Origin: Kluyvera sp036759925
GTDB taxonomy: Bacteria; Pseudomonadota; Gammaproteobacteria; Enterobacterales; Enterobacteriaceae
Direction of reading: 5' to 3'
Assembly (NCBI RefSeq): GCF_036759925.1
Contig: NZ_JAPKIB010000007.1
Coordinates: 1 to 64,000, forward strand
DNA: 64,000 bases
The translations under genes and the position numbers were made by a program. The number at the start of each line of letters is the position of its first letter. The stretch's first letter is position 1. Shown here in pieces: positions 51,650 through 61,600 of this stretch. The notes under the pieces are model-generated. The model did no database searches. It was not told where the DNA came from and saw nothing but the letters and a program-made list of their open reading frames with translations.

Positions 51650-52224
51650 TACTCACCTTCCGCCAGGGCCAGCCACATCGCTTCGAAGCCCAGCGCTTTG
51701 AACTTATCGGCACGCTGCGGTTCCCGGCTAGCAAATTCAATCGTGGTTTCCGCCAGCGACAGGAACAGCGCATCGCCAAAGGCGCGGAAGTCATCGGACA
51801 TAAAGACCGGGCGCACCGAGCGCTGGCAGAGCTTTTGCAGCTCCGGGAACATCGCTTTCACCTGAGCGGTGGTCTCTTCGGTGATTTTTTCGCTCACCGC
51901 CATGCGTCGCAGCGCGTGGTGTCCGGTCGGGTTGCGTACGCCCCAGTCGATGTAGCTGTTCCAGATGCTATGGGTAAAGTCTTTTGGTACTTCGGTATCC
52001 ACCAGCCCGGCTTTCATCGCCTCGCACAGGCCGGTTTTCAGATGCAGATAAAGCGCATTAAGCAGGTCGTCTTTGGTGGCGAAATAGCGAAACAACGTAC
52101 CCTCAGCAACCCCCGCACTGCGTGCAATTAGCGCAGTCGATGCGGCAATGCCGGATTGGGCAATGGCGCTGGTCGCAGCGTCCAGTAACGCTTGTTTTTT
52201 ATCTTCACTCTTCGGACGAGCCAC
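51649..52224 (-). CDS. ramR: TetR-family repressor RamR
   Basis: RamR represses ramA; loss or ligand binding raises AcrAB-TolC expression and multidrug resistance. The 191 residues open 'ARPKSEDKKQALLDAATSAI'. The HTH 'ASTALIARSAGVAEGTLFRYFATKDDLLNAL' (in parts) is almost identical to Salmonella and Klebsiella RamR, and the ligand domain is less conserved. The gene appears full length and uninterrupted. It is divergent from romA-ramA across the operator at 52342-52361. Confidence 0.96.
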   Translation of the reverse strand: MARPKSEDKKQALLDAATSAIAQSGIAASTALIARSAGVAEGTLFRYFATKDDLLNALYLHLKTGLCEAMKAGLVDTEVPKDFTHSIWNSYIDWGVRNPTGHHALRRMAVSEKITEETTAQVKAMFPELQKLCQRSVRPVFMSDDFRAFGDALFLSLAETTIEFASREPQRADKFKALGFEAMWLALAEGE

Positions 52225-52313
52225 TACACTTTACCTCTCTGACTGTAAAAAACGTGATTGAAACATGCCGACCCCAGGGACTTCAACGTCGATTGTCAAA
52301 TTTTGAAAATTGC

Positions 52314-52361
52314 TTGACGATTTTTTCCCCGCCTTTCTATAATGAGTGCCTACTCACTCAT
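52314..52361 (+). promoter_or_regulatory. romA-ramA promoter with RamR operator
   Basis: TTGACG (52314-52319), an 18-base spacer and a perfect TATAAT (52338-52343) form a strong promoter. The RamR site ATGAGTG-N6-CACTCAT (52342-52361) has perfect 7-base arms and overlaps the end of the -10 box. Repressor would therefore sit on the transcription start. The spacing and arms match the site known from Salmonella and Klebsiella. Confidence 0.93.
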
Positions 52362-52413
52362 AATCAACCTTTTTAGTGTGGCTTCCTGGATGAAGCCGGT
52401 CCAGGGTCAGGAT

Positions 52414-53514
52414 ATGAAACCTTTTATCATCAGTGTGGTTGCCATCATGCTTATTGCCAGTGCTGCAAGTTTACCCTTTGTCCTGAACGCCGGTTTTGGT
52501 CAGGCGCCGCAAGGGGTTGAGAAAAGTCAGATTGAACGTTCGCCGAACTATCGTGACGGCGCGTTCCAGAACGCCTTGCCAACGCCTGGCTTTACCGGTG
52601 ACAAAAACATGGTGATGGCGTGGTGGGAGTTTTTAACCGCCAAACGCGAAAATGCCCGCCCGATGCAGCCGTTGCCGATGGTGCCGACCGATCTTGCCAG
52701 CCTACCGCTGGGGCAGGACACCATGATTTGGCTCGGCCACTCCTCGTGGTACCTGCAGCTGTCAGGCAAACGTATTTTGATTGATCCAGTGTTCAGCAGC
52801 TATGCCGCGCCGTTCTCGTTTCTGAATAAGGCGTTTGAGGGCAACTACCCGTGGCGCGCGGAGAACATGCCGGAGATAGACCTGCTGATCATCTCTCACG
52901 ACCACTACGATCACCTGGATTACGCCACCATCAAGGGGCTGATGCCGAAGATCAAACATGCCGTGGTGCCGCTTGGCGTGGGTTCACACCTGCGTTACTG
53001 GGGGATGAAAGATGAGCTGATTACCGAAGCTGACTGGCAGCAGAGCGTCACCATCAGCGATGCGCTGAGCGTGCACGTGCTGCCCGCGCGTCACTTCTCT
53101 GGCCGCGGCCTGAAGCGTAACCAGACCCTATGGGCGAGCTTTATGTTCGTGACGCCGACGCAGAATATCTACTACAGCGGCGACACAGGCTATGGCCCGC
53201 ACTTTAAAGCGATTGGCGAGCAGTTTGGTCATGTGGACGTCGCCATTATGGAAGACGGTCAGTACGACCAGGACTGGCGCTACATCCACATGATGCCGGA
53301 ACAGACGGCGCAGGCGGCGGCGGATCTCAACGCTCGCCGTGTGCTGCCGGGCCACGCCGGGCGCTTCGTGCTGGCGAAACACACTTGGGATGATCCGTAC
53401 AAACGTCTGGCGCAGGCCAGCAAAGACAAAGCGTATCGGCTGCTGACGCCGATGCAGGGCGAGCCGGTGTGGCTTGCTGATACCGCACAAACATTTGGTG
53501 CCTGGTGGGAATAA
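52414..53514 (+). CDS. romA: Metallo-beta-lactamase-fold hydrolase RomA
   Basis: 366 residues with an N-terminal hydrophobic anchor or signal (residues 1-20). The metal motif 'ISHDHYDHLD' lies near 162, with further ligands in 'LPARHFSG', 'YSGDTGYG' and 'LPGHAGRF', the fold of NAPE-PLD-like lactamase_B_2 hydrolases. It is the classical gene between ramR and ramA in Klebsiella and Enterobacter. The start at 52414 was chosen because the longer frame would begin inside the RamR operator. It lies 32 bases before ramA and is cotranscribed. Confidence 0.9.
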   Translation: MKPFIISVVAIMLIASAASLPFVLNAGFGQAPQGVEKSQIERSPNYRDGAFQNALPTPGFTGDKNMVMAWWEFLTAKRENARPMQPLPMVPTDLASLPLGQDTMIWLGHSSWYLQLSGKRILIDPVFSSYAAPFSFLNKAFEGNYPWRAENMPEIDLLIISHDHYDHLDYATIKGLMPKIKHAVVPLGVGSHLRYWGMKDELITEADWQQSVTISDALSVHVLPARHFSGRGLKRNQTLWASFMFVTPTQNIYYSGDTGYGPHFKAIGEQFGHVDVAIMEDGQYDQDWRYIHMMPEQTAQAAADLNARRVLPGHAGRFVLAKHTWDDPYKRLAQASKDKAYRLLTPMQGEPVWLADTAQTFGAWWE

Positions 53515-53546
53515 CCACCGGCAGTCGTTAAACGAGGGGAGGGTGT

Positions 53547-53894
53547 ATGACCGAATTAGCCACTCAGGTTGTCGACACACTGGTCGAATGGATTGACGAC
53601 AATCTGCATCAGCCATTGCGTATTGATGAAATTGCCCGTCGGGCAGGGTACTCAAAATGGCATTTACAGCGTATTTTCCTGCAGCACAAAGGGGAGAGTC
53701 TGGGGCGTTACATTCGCCACCGGAAGCTGAATCTGGCGGCCGATGAGCTGTGTACGACCGATCAAAAGGTTTACGACATCTGCCTGAAGTACGGGTTTGA
53801 TTCCCAGCAGACCTTTACCCGCATTTTCACCCGCACGTTCCATCAGTCGCCGGGTGCCTACCGCAAAGAGAATCATCGTCCGCAGACGCATTGA
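53547..53894 (+). CDS. ramA: AraC-family multidrug-resistance activator RamA
   Basis: 115-residue MarA/SoxS/Rob-type activator made only of two HTH motifs. The first is 'LRIDEIARRAGYSKWHLQRIFLQ' (in part) and the second 'KVYDICLKYGFDSQQTFTRIF' (in part), followed by 'FHQSPGAYRKE'. It activates acrAB, tolC and micF and lowers porin levels. GGGGAGGG precedes the ATG. Control is by RamR at 52342. Confidence 0.96.
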   Translation: MTELATQVVDTLVEWIDDNLHQPLRIDEIARRAGYSKWHLQRIFLQHKGESLGRYIRHRKLNLAADELCTTDQKVYDICLKYGFDSQQTFTRIFTRTFHQSPGAYRKENHRPQTH

Positions 53895-53900
53895 TTCGGC

Positions 53901-53982
53901 CCCGGGGTCGGCGTAAACGCCTCGCCCGGGCTACCCAACCATCTCATACCCCGTAGCCCGGCCGAGCGCAGCGACGCCGGGG
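53901..53982. repeat. BIME between ramA and ybdJ
   Basis: Two inverted units, 'cccggggtcgg...cgcccgggctac' (53901-53932) and 'gtagcccggccgagcgcagcgacgccgggg' type (53953-53982). It is the 'gacgccgg' subtype shared with 181 and 3570. Confidence 0.88.
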
Positions 53983-53993
53983 AATCACGGCCA

Positions 53994-54242
53994 TTAATCC
54001 GCCAGCGAAAACCAGCGCCGCCATACGAAACGAATCACCAGATACTCAATCGTCCCCAGCGCCAGAAACCACACGCAGAACAGTACGGTGTACAGCTGGC
54101 TCAGATCCATAAAATGGAAGGTCTCAACCAGCTTTTGCGCCAGCGTCAGCCCCAGCGACGGCGCAGGCAGCAGCAGGCAGGAGAGGAGCGCCAGCAATAA
54201 AATACCGGCAGCGGTCATCAGGGATTCGAGCGGATGCTTCAT
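53994..54242 (-). CDS. ybdJ: DUF1158-family membrane protein YbdJ
   Basis: 82 residues with two transmembrane helices (about 7-30 and 50-72) and a basic C-terminus 'RFVWRRWFSLAD'. It matches E. coli YbdJ in length and wording ('HPLESLMTAAGILLLALLSC', in part). Function is unknown. In E. coli it follows ybdF; here ramR-romA-ramA and a BIME separate them. Confidence 0.9.
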   Translation of the reverse strand: MKHPLESLMTAAGILLLALLSCLLLPAPSLGLTLAQKLVETFHFMDLSQLYTVLFCVWFLALGTIEYLVIRFVWRRWFSLAD

Positions 54243-54748
54243 ATAATGTTAATCTTTGGTTAAAGATATTATTGTCCGGTAATTTTTAATAGAACGCAAT
54301 GTTTCTAATTAAACAAATCCCTTAGTGAATAATTAATATAAATCACCAGACCTACGATAATAATCGTACATTGATAAATGAAATAATGTTCTGGTTTAAA
54401 TTAAATATAGCTTTCGTAAATTAACGTCATGCTCCAGATAATATTTTTACAAAAGTATAAGTACTATATCCAACCAGCGTGGCAATCACGATAGCCAGCG
54501 CTACGTACAGCGCCAGGCGGCGCCCTTTGTAGATTCCAAACATAATGACCTCGTTTAGATGGGGTTTAGGAACATTCTGTAATATTAATATTAGTAATTC
54601 AGCTTAATGTCATTCTGAAAATTTAAAAAGCAAAAAATATTGTGATTCAATAAATATTTTTGCTCGAAAATATTATTCAGTGATATCGCCTTGGCCAGAA
54701 ATGGAATTCGGGCTTTCCGTTCGCAGGAATTTAAAAGGAAACCTTATT
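54243..54748. other. AT-rich region around the small membrane peptide gene
   Basis: A 506-base stretch, clearly more AT-rich than its surroundings, that holds only the 38-codon gene at 54427-54543. It also holds a small palindrome TACGAT-aata-ATCGTA (54353-54368), the ybdJ promoter side, and presumably the promoter of the ATPase gene. Such AT-rich islands are typical H-NS targets; that is inference. Confidence 0.5.
54427..54543 (-). CDS. Small single-helix membrane peptide, 38 residues
   Basis: The ATG at 54543-54541 is preceded by GAGGT with 5 bases of spacing and followed by 37 sense codons and TGA at 54429-54427. The product begins MFGIYKGRRLALYVALAIV. A basic head (KGRR) precedes a hydrophobic helix of about 20 residues, then 'YSTYTFVKILSGA'. 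The positive-inside rule would place the N-terminus in the cytosol. I do not recognise a named family. It is divergent from the P-type ATPase gene, suggesting a possible regulatory partner. Confidence 0.7.
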   Translation of the reverse strand: MFGIYKGRRLALYVALAIVIATLVGYSTYTFVKILSGA

Positions 54749-57475
54749 GTGTCTAAAATGATGAACGCCCAGAATGTGCCGCACGCGGGTCACGACCCGC
54801 ATGAGCACGCCTACCAGCAGACCTCCGAGCAGGTGCTGTCACACCTGAACAGCCAGCCTGACGGTCTGAGCATGGACGACGCCGCCGCGCGTCTGAACAC
54901 CTACGGCCCGAACGCACTGCCGGAGAAAAAAGGCAAACCCGCGTGGCTGCGATTCCTTGCCCACTTTAACGATGTCCTTATTTACGTCCTGCTGGCCGCG
55001 GCGGCGCTGACCGCCGTGATGGGCCATTGGGTCGATACCTTTGTCATTCTCGGCGTCACGGTGATTAACGCCCTGATTGGCCACATTCAGGAAAGTAACG
55101 CAGAGAAATCGCTGAAAAGCATCCGCAATATGCTCTCCAGCGACGCGCGCGCCATTCGCGGCGGCAGCCATAAAACGGTGGCGACCACCGACCTGGTGCC
55201 GGGTGATATCGTGGTACTGCGTGCGGGCGACCGTATTCCGGCGGACATGCGCCTGATTGAAGCGCACAACCTGCGCGTGGAAGAGGCGATCCTCACCGGC
55301 GAATCCACCGTGGTTGATAAGCACACCGACGTGCTGCACGGCGAACTGCCGCTGGGCGACCGTACTAATATGGTCTTCTCTGGCACCACCGTCAGCGCCG
55401 GTGGCGGCGTGGGCGTGGTCGTGGCGACCGGGCAGGAGACCGAACTGGGCCACATCAACCAGATGATGGCCGGTATTGAAAAGCACCGCACGCCGCTGCT
55501 GGTGCAGATGGACAAGCTCGGCAAAGCGATTTTCGCCATCATCCTGGCGATGATGGGCGCGCTGTTTGTCTTCAGCATGGTGCTACGCGACATTCCACTG
55601 GGCGAGCTGCTGCTGTCGCTGATTAGCCTCGCGGTTGCCGCGGTACCGGAAGGTCTGCCGGCGATTATCTCGATTATTCTGTCGCTGGGCGTGCAGGCGA
55701 TGGCGCGTAAGCGGGCGATTATCCGCAAGCTGCCGACCGTTGAAACCCTGGGCGCGATGACCGTGGTCTGCTCGGATAAAACCGGCACCCTGACCATGAA
55801 CGAAATGACCGTTAAAGCGATCATTACCGCCGACAGCTGCTACCGCGTTGACGGCAACAGCTACGAGCCGCACGGCAATATCTATCTGGAAGGCAGCAAC
55901 GAGCCGGTCAACGTACAGCCGTACACCGTGCTGGAGAAATACCTGCGCACCATCGACCTGTGCAACGACAGCCAGTTGATTCAGGATGCGCAGGGCCACT
56001 GGGGCATTACCGGCGGTCCAACTGAGGGTGCGCTTAAAGTGCTGGCAGCGAAGGCCAACCTTGAGCCGATGCGTACCCAGCTGATTGCGAAGATCCCGTT
56101 CGACTCGCAGTACAAATACATGTCCACCCACTTCCAGCTTGCTGATGAAGAAGTGGTGATGGTGACCGGCGCTCCGGATGTGCTCTTCGCCCTTTGCCAG
56201 CAGCAGCAAACCGCACGCGGCGTCGCCCCGTTTGACCGCGGCTACTGGGAAGCGGAGATGGCGCGTTTTGCCAGCCAGGGCCTGCGTATGGTGGCCGCGG
56301 CGACCAAGCCCGCCGCGCCGGGGGCGAAAACCCTCGACCATAGCGACCTGCAGGAAGGCCTTATCTTCCTCGGCATTGCCGGGATGATGGACCCGCCGCG
56401 TCCGGAAGCGGTAGAGGCGATCCACACCTGCCAGAATGCCGGGATCCGCGTGAAAATGATCACCGGCGATCACCCGCAAACCGCCATGAGCATTGGCCAG
56501 ATGCTGGGGATCCGCAACAGCAGCGAAGCAATGACCGGCTACCAGCTGGAGCACATGGATGACGCCGAGCTGGCAAAAGCGGCGGTGGAGTACGACATCT
56601 TCGCCCGCACCAGCCCGGAGCATAAGCTGCGCCTGGTGAAAGCCCTGCAGGAGAACGGCGAAATCGTCGGCATGACCGGCGACGGCGTAAACGATGCGCC
56701 CGCGCTGCGTCAGGCAGATGTCGGTATCGCGATGGGTATTAAAGGCACCGAGGTGACCAAAGAGGCCGCCGATATGGTCCTGACCGACGATAACTTCGCG
56801 ACCATCGCCAGTTCGGTCAAAGAGGGGCGTCGCGTTTACGACAACCTGAAGAAGACGATTCTGTTCATCATGCCGACCAACCTGGCGCAGGGGCTGCTGA
56901 TTATCATCGCCCTGCTGGCAGGGAACATCATCCCGCTGACCCCAGTGTTGATTCTGTGGATGAACATGGCAACCTCCGCCACGCTCTCCTTCGGCCTCGC
57001 TTTTGAAGCCGCTGAGCGTAACGTAATGAACCGGCCGCCGCGTAAAACTGGCCAGCACGTGATGGATGCCTTTGCCGTCTGGCGCGTTGCCTTTGTCGGC
57101 TCGATGATTGCCATTGCCGCCTTTATTCTTGAGGCCTGGCTGGCACCGCGCGGCCACAGCGCCGAGTTCGTGCGCACCGTGCTGCTGCAGATGCTGGTGA
57201 CCGCGCAGTGGGTCTATATGATCAACTGCCGCAGCAGCGACCGCTTCTCTCTGAACCGCGGCCTGCTGAAGAACAAAGGCATCTGGCTGGTGACCGGCGT
57301 ACTGCTTCTGCTCCAGCTGGCGATTATCTACCTGCCGCTGATGCAGACGTTGTTCGGCACTGAAGCGCTGCCGCTGCGCTACTGGGGCATTACCCTGATG
57401 ATTGGCGTCGCGATGTTCCTGGTGGTTGAAGTGGAAAAACGTCTGACCCGCCGTTTCCGTAAAACGACCTCGTAA
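54749..57475 (+). CDS. P2-type cation-transporting ATPase
   Basis: About 908 residues, inner membrane. The N-terminal cation ATPase domain contains a His-rich head ('HAGHDPHEHAYQQ') and is followed by ten helices. 'TGES' is near 184, 'PEGLPAII' in helix 4 near 301, the phosphorylation site 'DKTGTLT' near 342 and 'TGDGVNDAPALRQADVGIAMG' (in part) near 644. The PEGLP motif fits P2A/P2D calcium or sodium/potassium type pumps rather than heavy-metal pumps. I chose GTG 54749 (AAGGAA 8 bases upstream); ATG 54758 is also possible. The substrate is uncertain. Confidence 0.88.
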   Translation: MSKMMNAQNVPHAGHDPHEHAYQQTSEQVLSHLNSQPDGLSMDDAAARLNTYGPNALPEKKGKPAWLRFLAHFNDVLIYVLLAAAALTAVMGHWVDTFVILGVTVINALIGHIQESNAEKSLKSIRNMLSSDARAIRGGSHKTVATTDLVPGDIVVLRAGDRIPADMRLIEAHNLRVEEAILTGESTVVDKHTDVLHGELPLGDRTNMVFSGTTVSAGGGVGVVVATGQETELGHINQMMAGIEKHRTPLLVQMDKLGKAIFAIILAMMGALFVFSMVLRDIPLGELLLSLISLAVAAVPEGLPAIISIILSLGVQAMARKRAIIRKLPTVETLGAMTVVCSDKTGTLTMNEMTVKAIITADSCYRVDGNSYEPHGNIYLEGSNEPVNVQPYTVLEKYLRTIDLCNDSQLIQDAQGHWGITGGPTEGALKVLAAKANLEPMRTQLIAKIPFDSQYKYMSTHFQLADEEVVMVTGAPDVLFALCQQQQTARGVAPFDRGYWEAEMARFASQGLRMVAAATKPAAPGAKTLDHSDLQEGLIFLGIAGMMDPPRPEAVEAIHTCQNAGIRVKMITGDHPQTAMSIGQMLGIRNSSEAMTGYQLEHMDDAELAKAAVEYDIFARTSPEHKLRLVKALQENGEIVGMTGDGVNDAPALRQADVGIAMGIKGTEVTKEAADMVLTDDNFATIASSVKEGRRVYDNLKKTILFIMPTNLAQGLLIIIALLAGNIIPLTPVLILWMNMATSATLSFGLAFEAAERNVMNRPPRKTGQHVMDAFAVWRVAFVGSMIAIAAFILEAWLAPRGHSAEFVRTVLLQMLVTAQWVYMINCRSSDRFSLNRGLLKNKGIWLVTGVLLLLQLAIIYLPLMQTLFGTEALPLRYWGITLMIGVAMFLVVEVEKRLTRRFRKTTS

Positions 57476-57529
57476 CTCATACGCCCCTCTCCAGCCGGAG
57501 GGGGGCGCTTGCCCTGCAAGGATTTCTCC

Positions 57530-58600
57530 ATGAAAAACACTTTCCGCCTCGCCCTGCTGGCCTGTGGCCTGGCCGCCTGCGTGCAGGCTTCCGCCTCGGT
57601 GCCGGTGCGCATCATCACCGTTGAACAGGCTCCGCACGCTGCCGAGCGTCAGGTACCGGGCCGCGTTGAGGCCATTCATTCGGTCGAGATCCGCGCCCGT
57701 ACTGAAGGGGCCATCGTGCAGCGCCATTTCCAGGACGGGCAGGAGGTCAACAAAGGTGACCTGCTGTTTACCCTTGATGATGCCCAGCCCCGGGCGGCGC
57801 TGGCGCTGGCACAGGCGGAACTGAAAAGCGCGCAGGCTTCGCTGCGTCAGGCGCAGCAGCTGCTTTCGCGCTATCAGAGTCTGAAAACCAGCCAGGCTAT
57901 CAGCCGTAACGATGTCGATAACGCGCAGATGCAGCGCGACGTGGCGGCGGCGGCCGTTGAACAGGCGAAGGCTCGCATCTCTGCCCAGCAAATTACCCTT
58001 GATTACACCCGTATTACCGCACCGGTCAGCGGACGCGTCGGCCACAGCGCCTTTCACATCGGGACGCTGGTTAACCCCGCCAGCGGCGTGCTGGCTGAGG
58101 TGGTGCAGCTTGAACCTATCCGCGTGAGTTTCGCGCTGGATGAGTCGGCGTTCTACAGCAAAGCCGGGCAGCATGCGGATATCCGCGCGCTGAAGGCAGC
58201 GTGGCGGGCGCAAATCACCCTCGACGGCCAGCGTGAAGATGGCGTGCTGACCTCGGTCGACAACCGTATCGATGCCCGCACCGCCAGCGTGACGATGCGC
58301 GCGGAGTTCGCTAACCCTCAGCACCGTTTGCTGCCGGGCGGCAACGTTTCGGTCACGCTGCGTCCGCAGGTGGCGACCGAGCGAGTGATGATCCCGGCGG
58401 CGGCGGTACAGCAGGATGCGCAGGGCTACTTTAGCTGGGTACTGACACCAGAGAATAAGGCCGGGCAGCGTCGTCTGTCGCTGGACGGCCAGCAGGGACA
58501 AGCCTTTGCGGTCGCGCAGGGGCTAATCGCGGGTGAGCGCGTGGTCGTTGAGGGCGCACAGCGCCTGACCGACGGTGCCGCCGTGACGCTGCTGAATTAA
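57530..58600 (+). CDS. RND efflux periplasmic adaptor subunit
   Basis: 356-residue membrane-fusion protein. The N-terminal signal carries a possible lipobox 'LAAC' (Cys 17), so it may be a lipoprotein; cleavage after 'QASA' is the alternative. The biotinyl-lipoyl half 'VEIRARTEGAIVQRHFQDGQEVNKGDLLF' (in parts) precedes a coiled-coil hairpin (about 95-150), then 'DYTRITAPVSGRVG' and beta-barrel domains. AAGGA precedes the ATG. It lies 54 bases after the ATPase gene and 9 bases before the RND pump gene. Confidence 0.92.
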   Translation: MKNTFRLALLACGLAACVQASASVPVRIITVEQAPHAAERQVPGRVEAIHSVEIRARTEGAIVQRHFQDGQEVNKGDLLFTLDDAQPRAALALAQAELKSAQASLRQAQQLLSRYQSLKTSQAISRNDVDNAQMQRDVAAAAVEQAKARISAQQITLDYTRITAPVSGRVGHSAFHIGTLVNPASGVLAEVVQLEPIRVSFALDESAFYSKAGQHADIRALKAAWRAQITLDGQREDGVLTSVDNRIDARTASVTMRAEFANPQHRLLPGGNVSVTLRPQVATERVMIPAAAVQQDAQGYFSWVLTPENKAGQRRLSLDGQQGQAFAVAQGLIAGERVVVEGAQRLTDGAAVTLLN

Positions 58601-58609
58601 GGAGAGAGC

Positions 58610-61600
58610 ATGCTGACCTTCTTTATTCGTCGCCCGCGTTTTGCGATGGTGATTGCGCTGCTGATGACCTTTGTCGGGGCAGTCGCGCTGAAGCTCATTC
58701 CGGTAGAGCAGTATCCGCAAATCACTCCGCCGGTGGTTAACGTCAGCGCCAGCTGGCCAGGCGCCAGCGCGCAGGACGTCGCCGAAGCCATCGCCGCGCC
58801 GCTGGAAACGCAGCTGAACGGCGTTGACCATATGCTCTATATGGAGTCGACCAGCTCGGACGACGGCGGCTACAGCCTGAACCTGACCTTCGCCGCCGGA
58901 ACTGATCCGGATATGGCGGCGATTGATGTGCAAAACCGCGTCTCTCAGGCGGTTGCGCAGCTACCCACCGAAGCGCAGCAGAACGGCGTGCAGGTGCGTA
59001 AACGCGCCAGCAACCTGCTCATGGGGGTCAGCCTCTATTCCCCGCAAGGCTCGCTCTCTGCTTTACAGATAAGCAACTACGCCAGCACCCAGGTGCGTGA
59101 AGCGCTGGCGCGTCTGCCGGGCGTCGGCCAGGTGCAGATGTTCGGCGCGCGCGACTACAGCATGCGCATCTGGCTGCGACCGGACCGCATGAACGCGATG
59201 AATATCACCAGCGAAGATATCGCCCAGGCGCTCAACGAACAGCACGTGCAGGGGGCCTCCGGGCAAATCGGTACGCCGCCGGTGTTTAACGGCCAGCAGC
59301 AGACGCTGACCATTAACGGCCTGGGCCGGCTGACCGACGCCGACGAATTCCGCCGCATCGTGGTGCGCAGCGGCGAACAGGGCCAACTGGTACGTTTGTC
59401 CGACGTAGCAACCATTGAGCTTGGCGCGCGCAGCTACAACTCCAGCGCCCAGTTGAACGGCGTGGAGTCGGCGTATATGGGGATTTACCCCACGCCAACC
59501 GCCAACGCCTTACAGGTGGCCAACGTGGTGCGTGCCGAACTCACCCGCCTGCAAAGCCGCTTCCCGGCGGATCTGATGTGGGAAGTGAAGTTCGATACCA
59601 CCCGTTTCGTCGCGGCGACAATTAAAGAGATTGGCACCTCGCTGGCGCTGACGCTGCTGGCGGTCGTCGCCGTTGTCTCCCTGTTCCTGCAAAGCCTGCG
59701 CGCCACGCTGATTGTGGCGCTGGCGATTCCGGTGTCGCTGGTGGGGACGTTTGCCGTGCTCTATCTGCTCGGCTACAGCGCCAACACGCTCAGCCTGTTC
59801 GCGATTATTCTGGCGCTGACCATGGTGGTGGATGACGCCATCGTGGTGGTGGAAAGCGTCGAAGGGCATATGGCGGAAGGGATGAACCGCCTGGAGGCCA
59901 CCGGGCTGGCGCTGCGCCAGATTGCCGGGCCAGTGATTGCCACTACGCTGGTGCTGCTGGCGGTGTTTGTGCCGGTAGCGATGCTACCGGGCATTGTCGG
60001 CGAGCTGTACCGCCAGTTTGCGGTCACGCTCTCTACGGCGGTCACGCTCTCCAGCATTGTGGCGCTGACGCTGACTCCCGCGCTGTGCGCGCTGCTACTG
60101 CGTCCTCGTCTCAAGCAGCCTGCCCGTTTCTTCCAGTGGTTTAACCTCGGGCTGAACGCTACCCGCGACGGCTACGGCAAACTGGTAGCGTGGATGAACC
60201 GTCGCCCGCTGGTGGCCGTGGCGGCCACCACGCTCGCCGCGCTGCTGGTGGCGTTCAGCTTCACCAGCATGCCGAAAGGCTTCCTGCCGCAGGAAGATCA
60301 GGGCTATCTGTTTGCCAATATTCAGCTGCCGGAGTCCGCGTCGCTGGAGCGTACCGAGGCGGTGATGGCGCAGGCGCGTAAACTTCTGGGCGCCCATCCG
60401 GCGGTCGAGGATGTGATTCAGGTGTCTGGTTTTAGCATCCTGAGCGGCACCAGCGCCTCAAACGGCGGCTTTATCTCGCTGATGCTGAAGGACTGGTCGC
60501 AGCGTGCGCCGCTGGAGACGGTGATGGGCGAGCTGCAGCGCCAGCTGATGGCGATGCCGGAAGCCAACATTATGCTGTTTGCGCCGCCGACGCTGCCGGG
60601 GCTTGGCAGCGCGGCAGGTTTCGATCTCCGTATTCTGGCGCAGGCCGGGCAAACGCCTGCCGAACTGGAGCAGGTAACGCGCACCATTCTGATGAAGGCC
60701 AATCAGCACCCGCAGCTTAGTCGCGTGTTCACCACCTGGAGCAGCAACGTTCCGCAGCTGACGCTCACCGTCGACCGCGACCAGGTTGCCAGGCTGGACG
60801 TGCCGGTTTCGCGTATCTTTAACAGCCTGCAAACGGCCTTTGGCGGCGCGCGCGCCGGGGATTTCAGCATCAACAACCGCGTCTATCATGTGGTGATGCA
60901 AAACGAGATGCAGTGGCGTGAGCGTGCCGAGCAAATCAGCGAGCTGTTTGTGCGCAGCAACCAGGGCGAGCGGGTGCGCCTGAGCAACCTGGTGACGGTC
61001 ACGCCAACCGTCGGCGCGCCGTTTATCCAGCAGTTCAACCAGTTCCCGTCGGTATCGGTCAGCGGTTCGGCGGCGGAAGGGGTCAGCAGCCGTACGGCGA
61101 TGACCGAAATGGAAAACCTGCTGAAGGCCAATCTGCCGGAAGGCTACGACTACGCCTGGAGCGGACTCTCCTGGCAGGAGCAGCAGACCGGCAATCAGGC
61201 GGTGTGGATTGTGCTGGCGGCGGTGGCGATGGCGTGGCTGTTCCTCGTGGCGCAGTATGAGAGCTGGACGCTACCGGCGAGCGTGATGCTGTCGGTGCTG
61301 TTTGCCATCGGCGGCGCGCTGCTGTGGCTGTGGACGGCGGGCTACGCCAACGACGTGTACGTGCAGATTGGTCTGGTGCTATTAATCGCGCTGGCGGCGA
61401 AAAACGCGATATTAATCGTCGAATTTGCCCGCGAGCGCAGGCAGTCCGGGCTCTCTATCGTCGAGGCCGCGCGTGAGGGGGCAACCCGCCGCTTCCGTGC
61501 AGTAATGATGACCGCGGTGTCGTTTATTATCGGTATCATGCCGATGATGTTCTCCACCGGGGCCGGGGCGCAGAGTCGCCGGATCATCGGTACCACGGTG

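Noticed and set aside
55583..58501. A 972-codon open frame on the minus strand across the ATPase and RND adaptor genes
   Set aside because: It is antisense to two well-recognised genes, has low-complexity His/Arg/Gln-rich wording and no ribosome site. It is a by-product of GC-rich codon usage.
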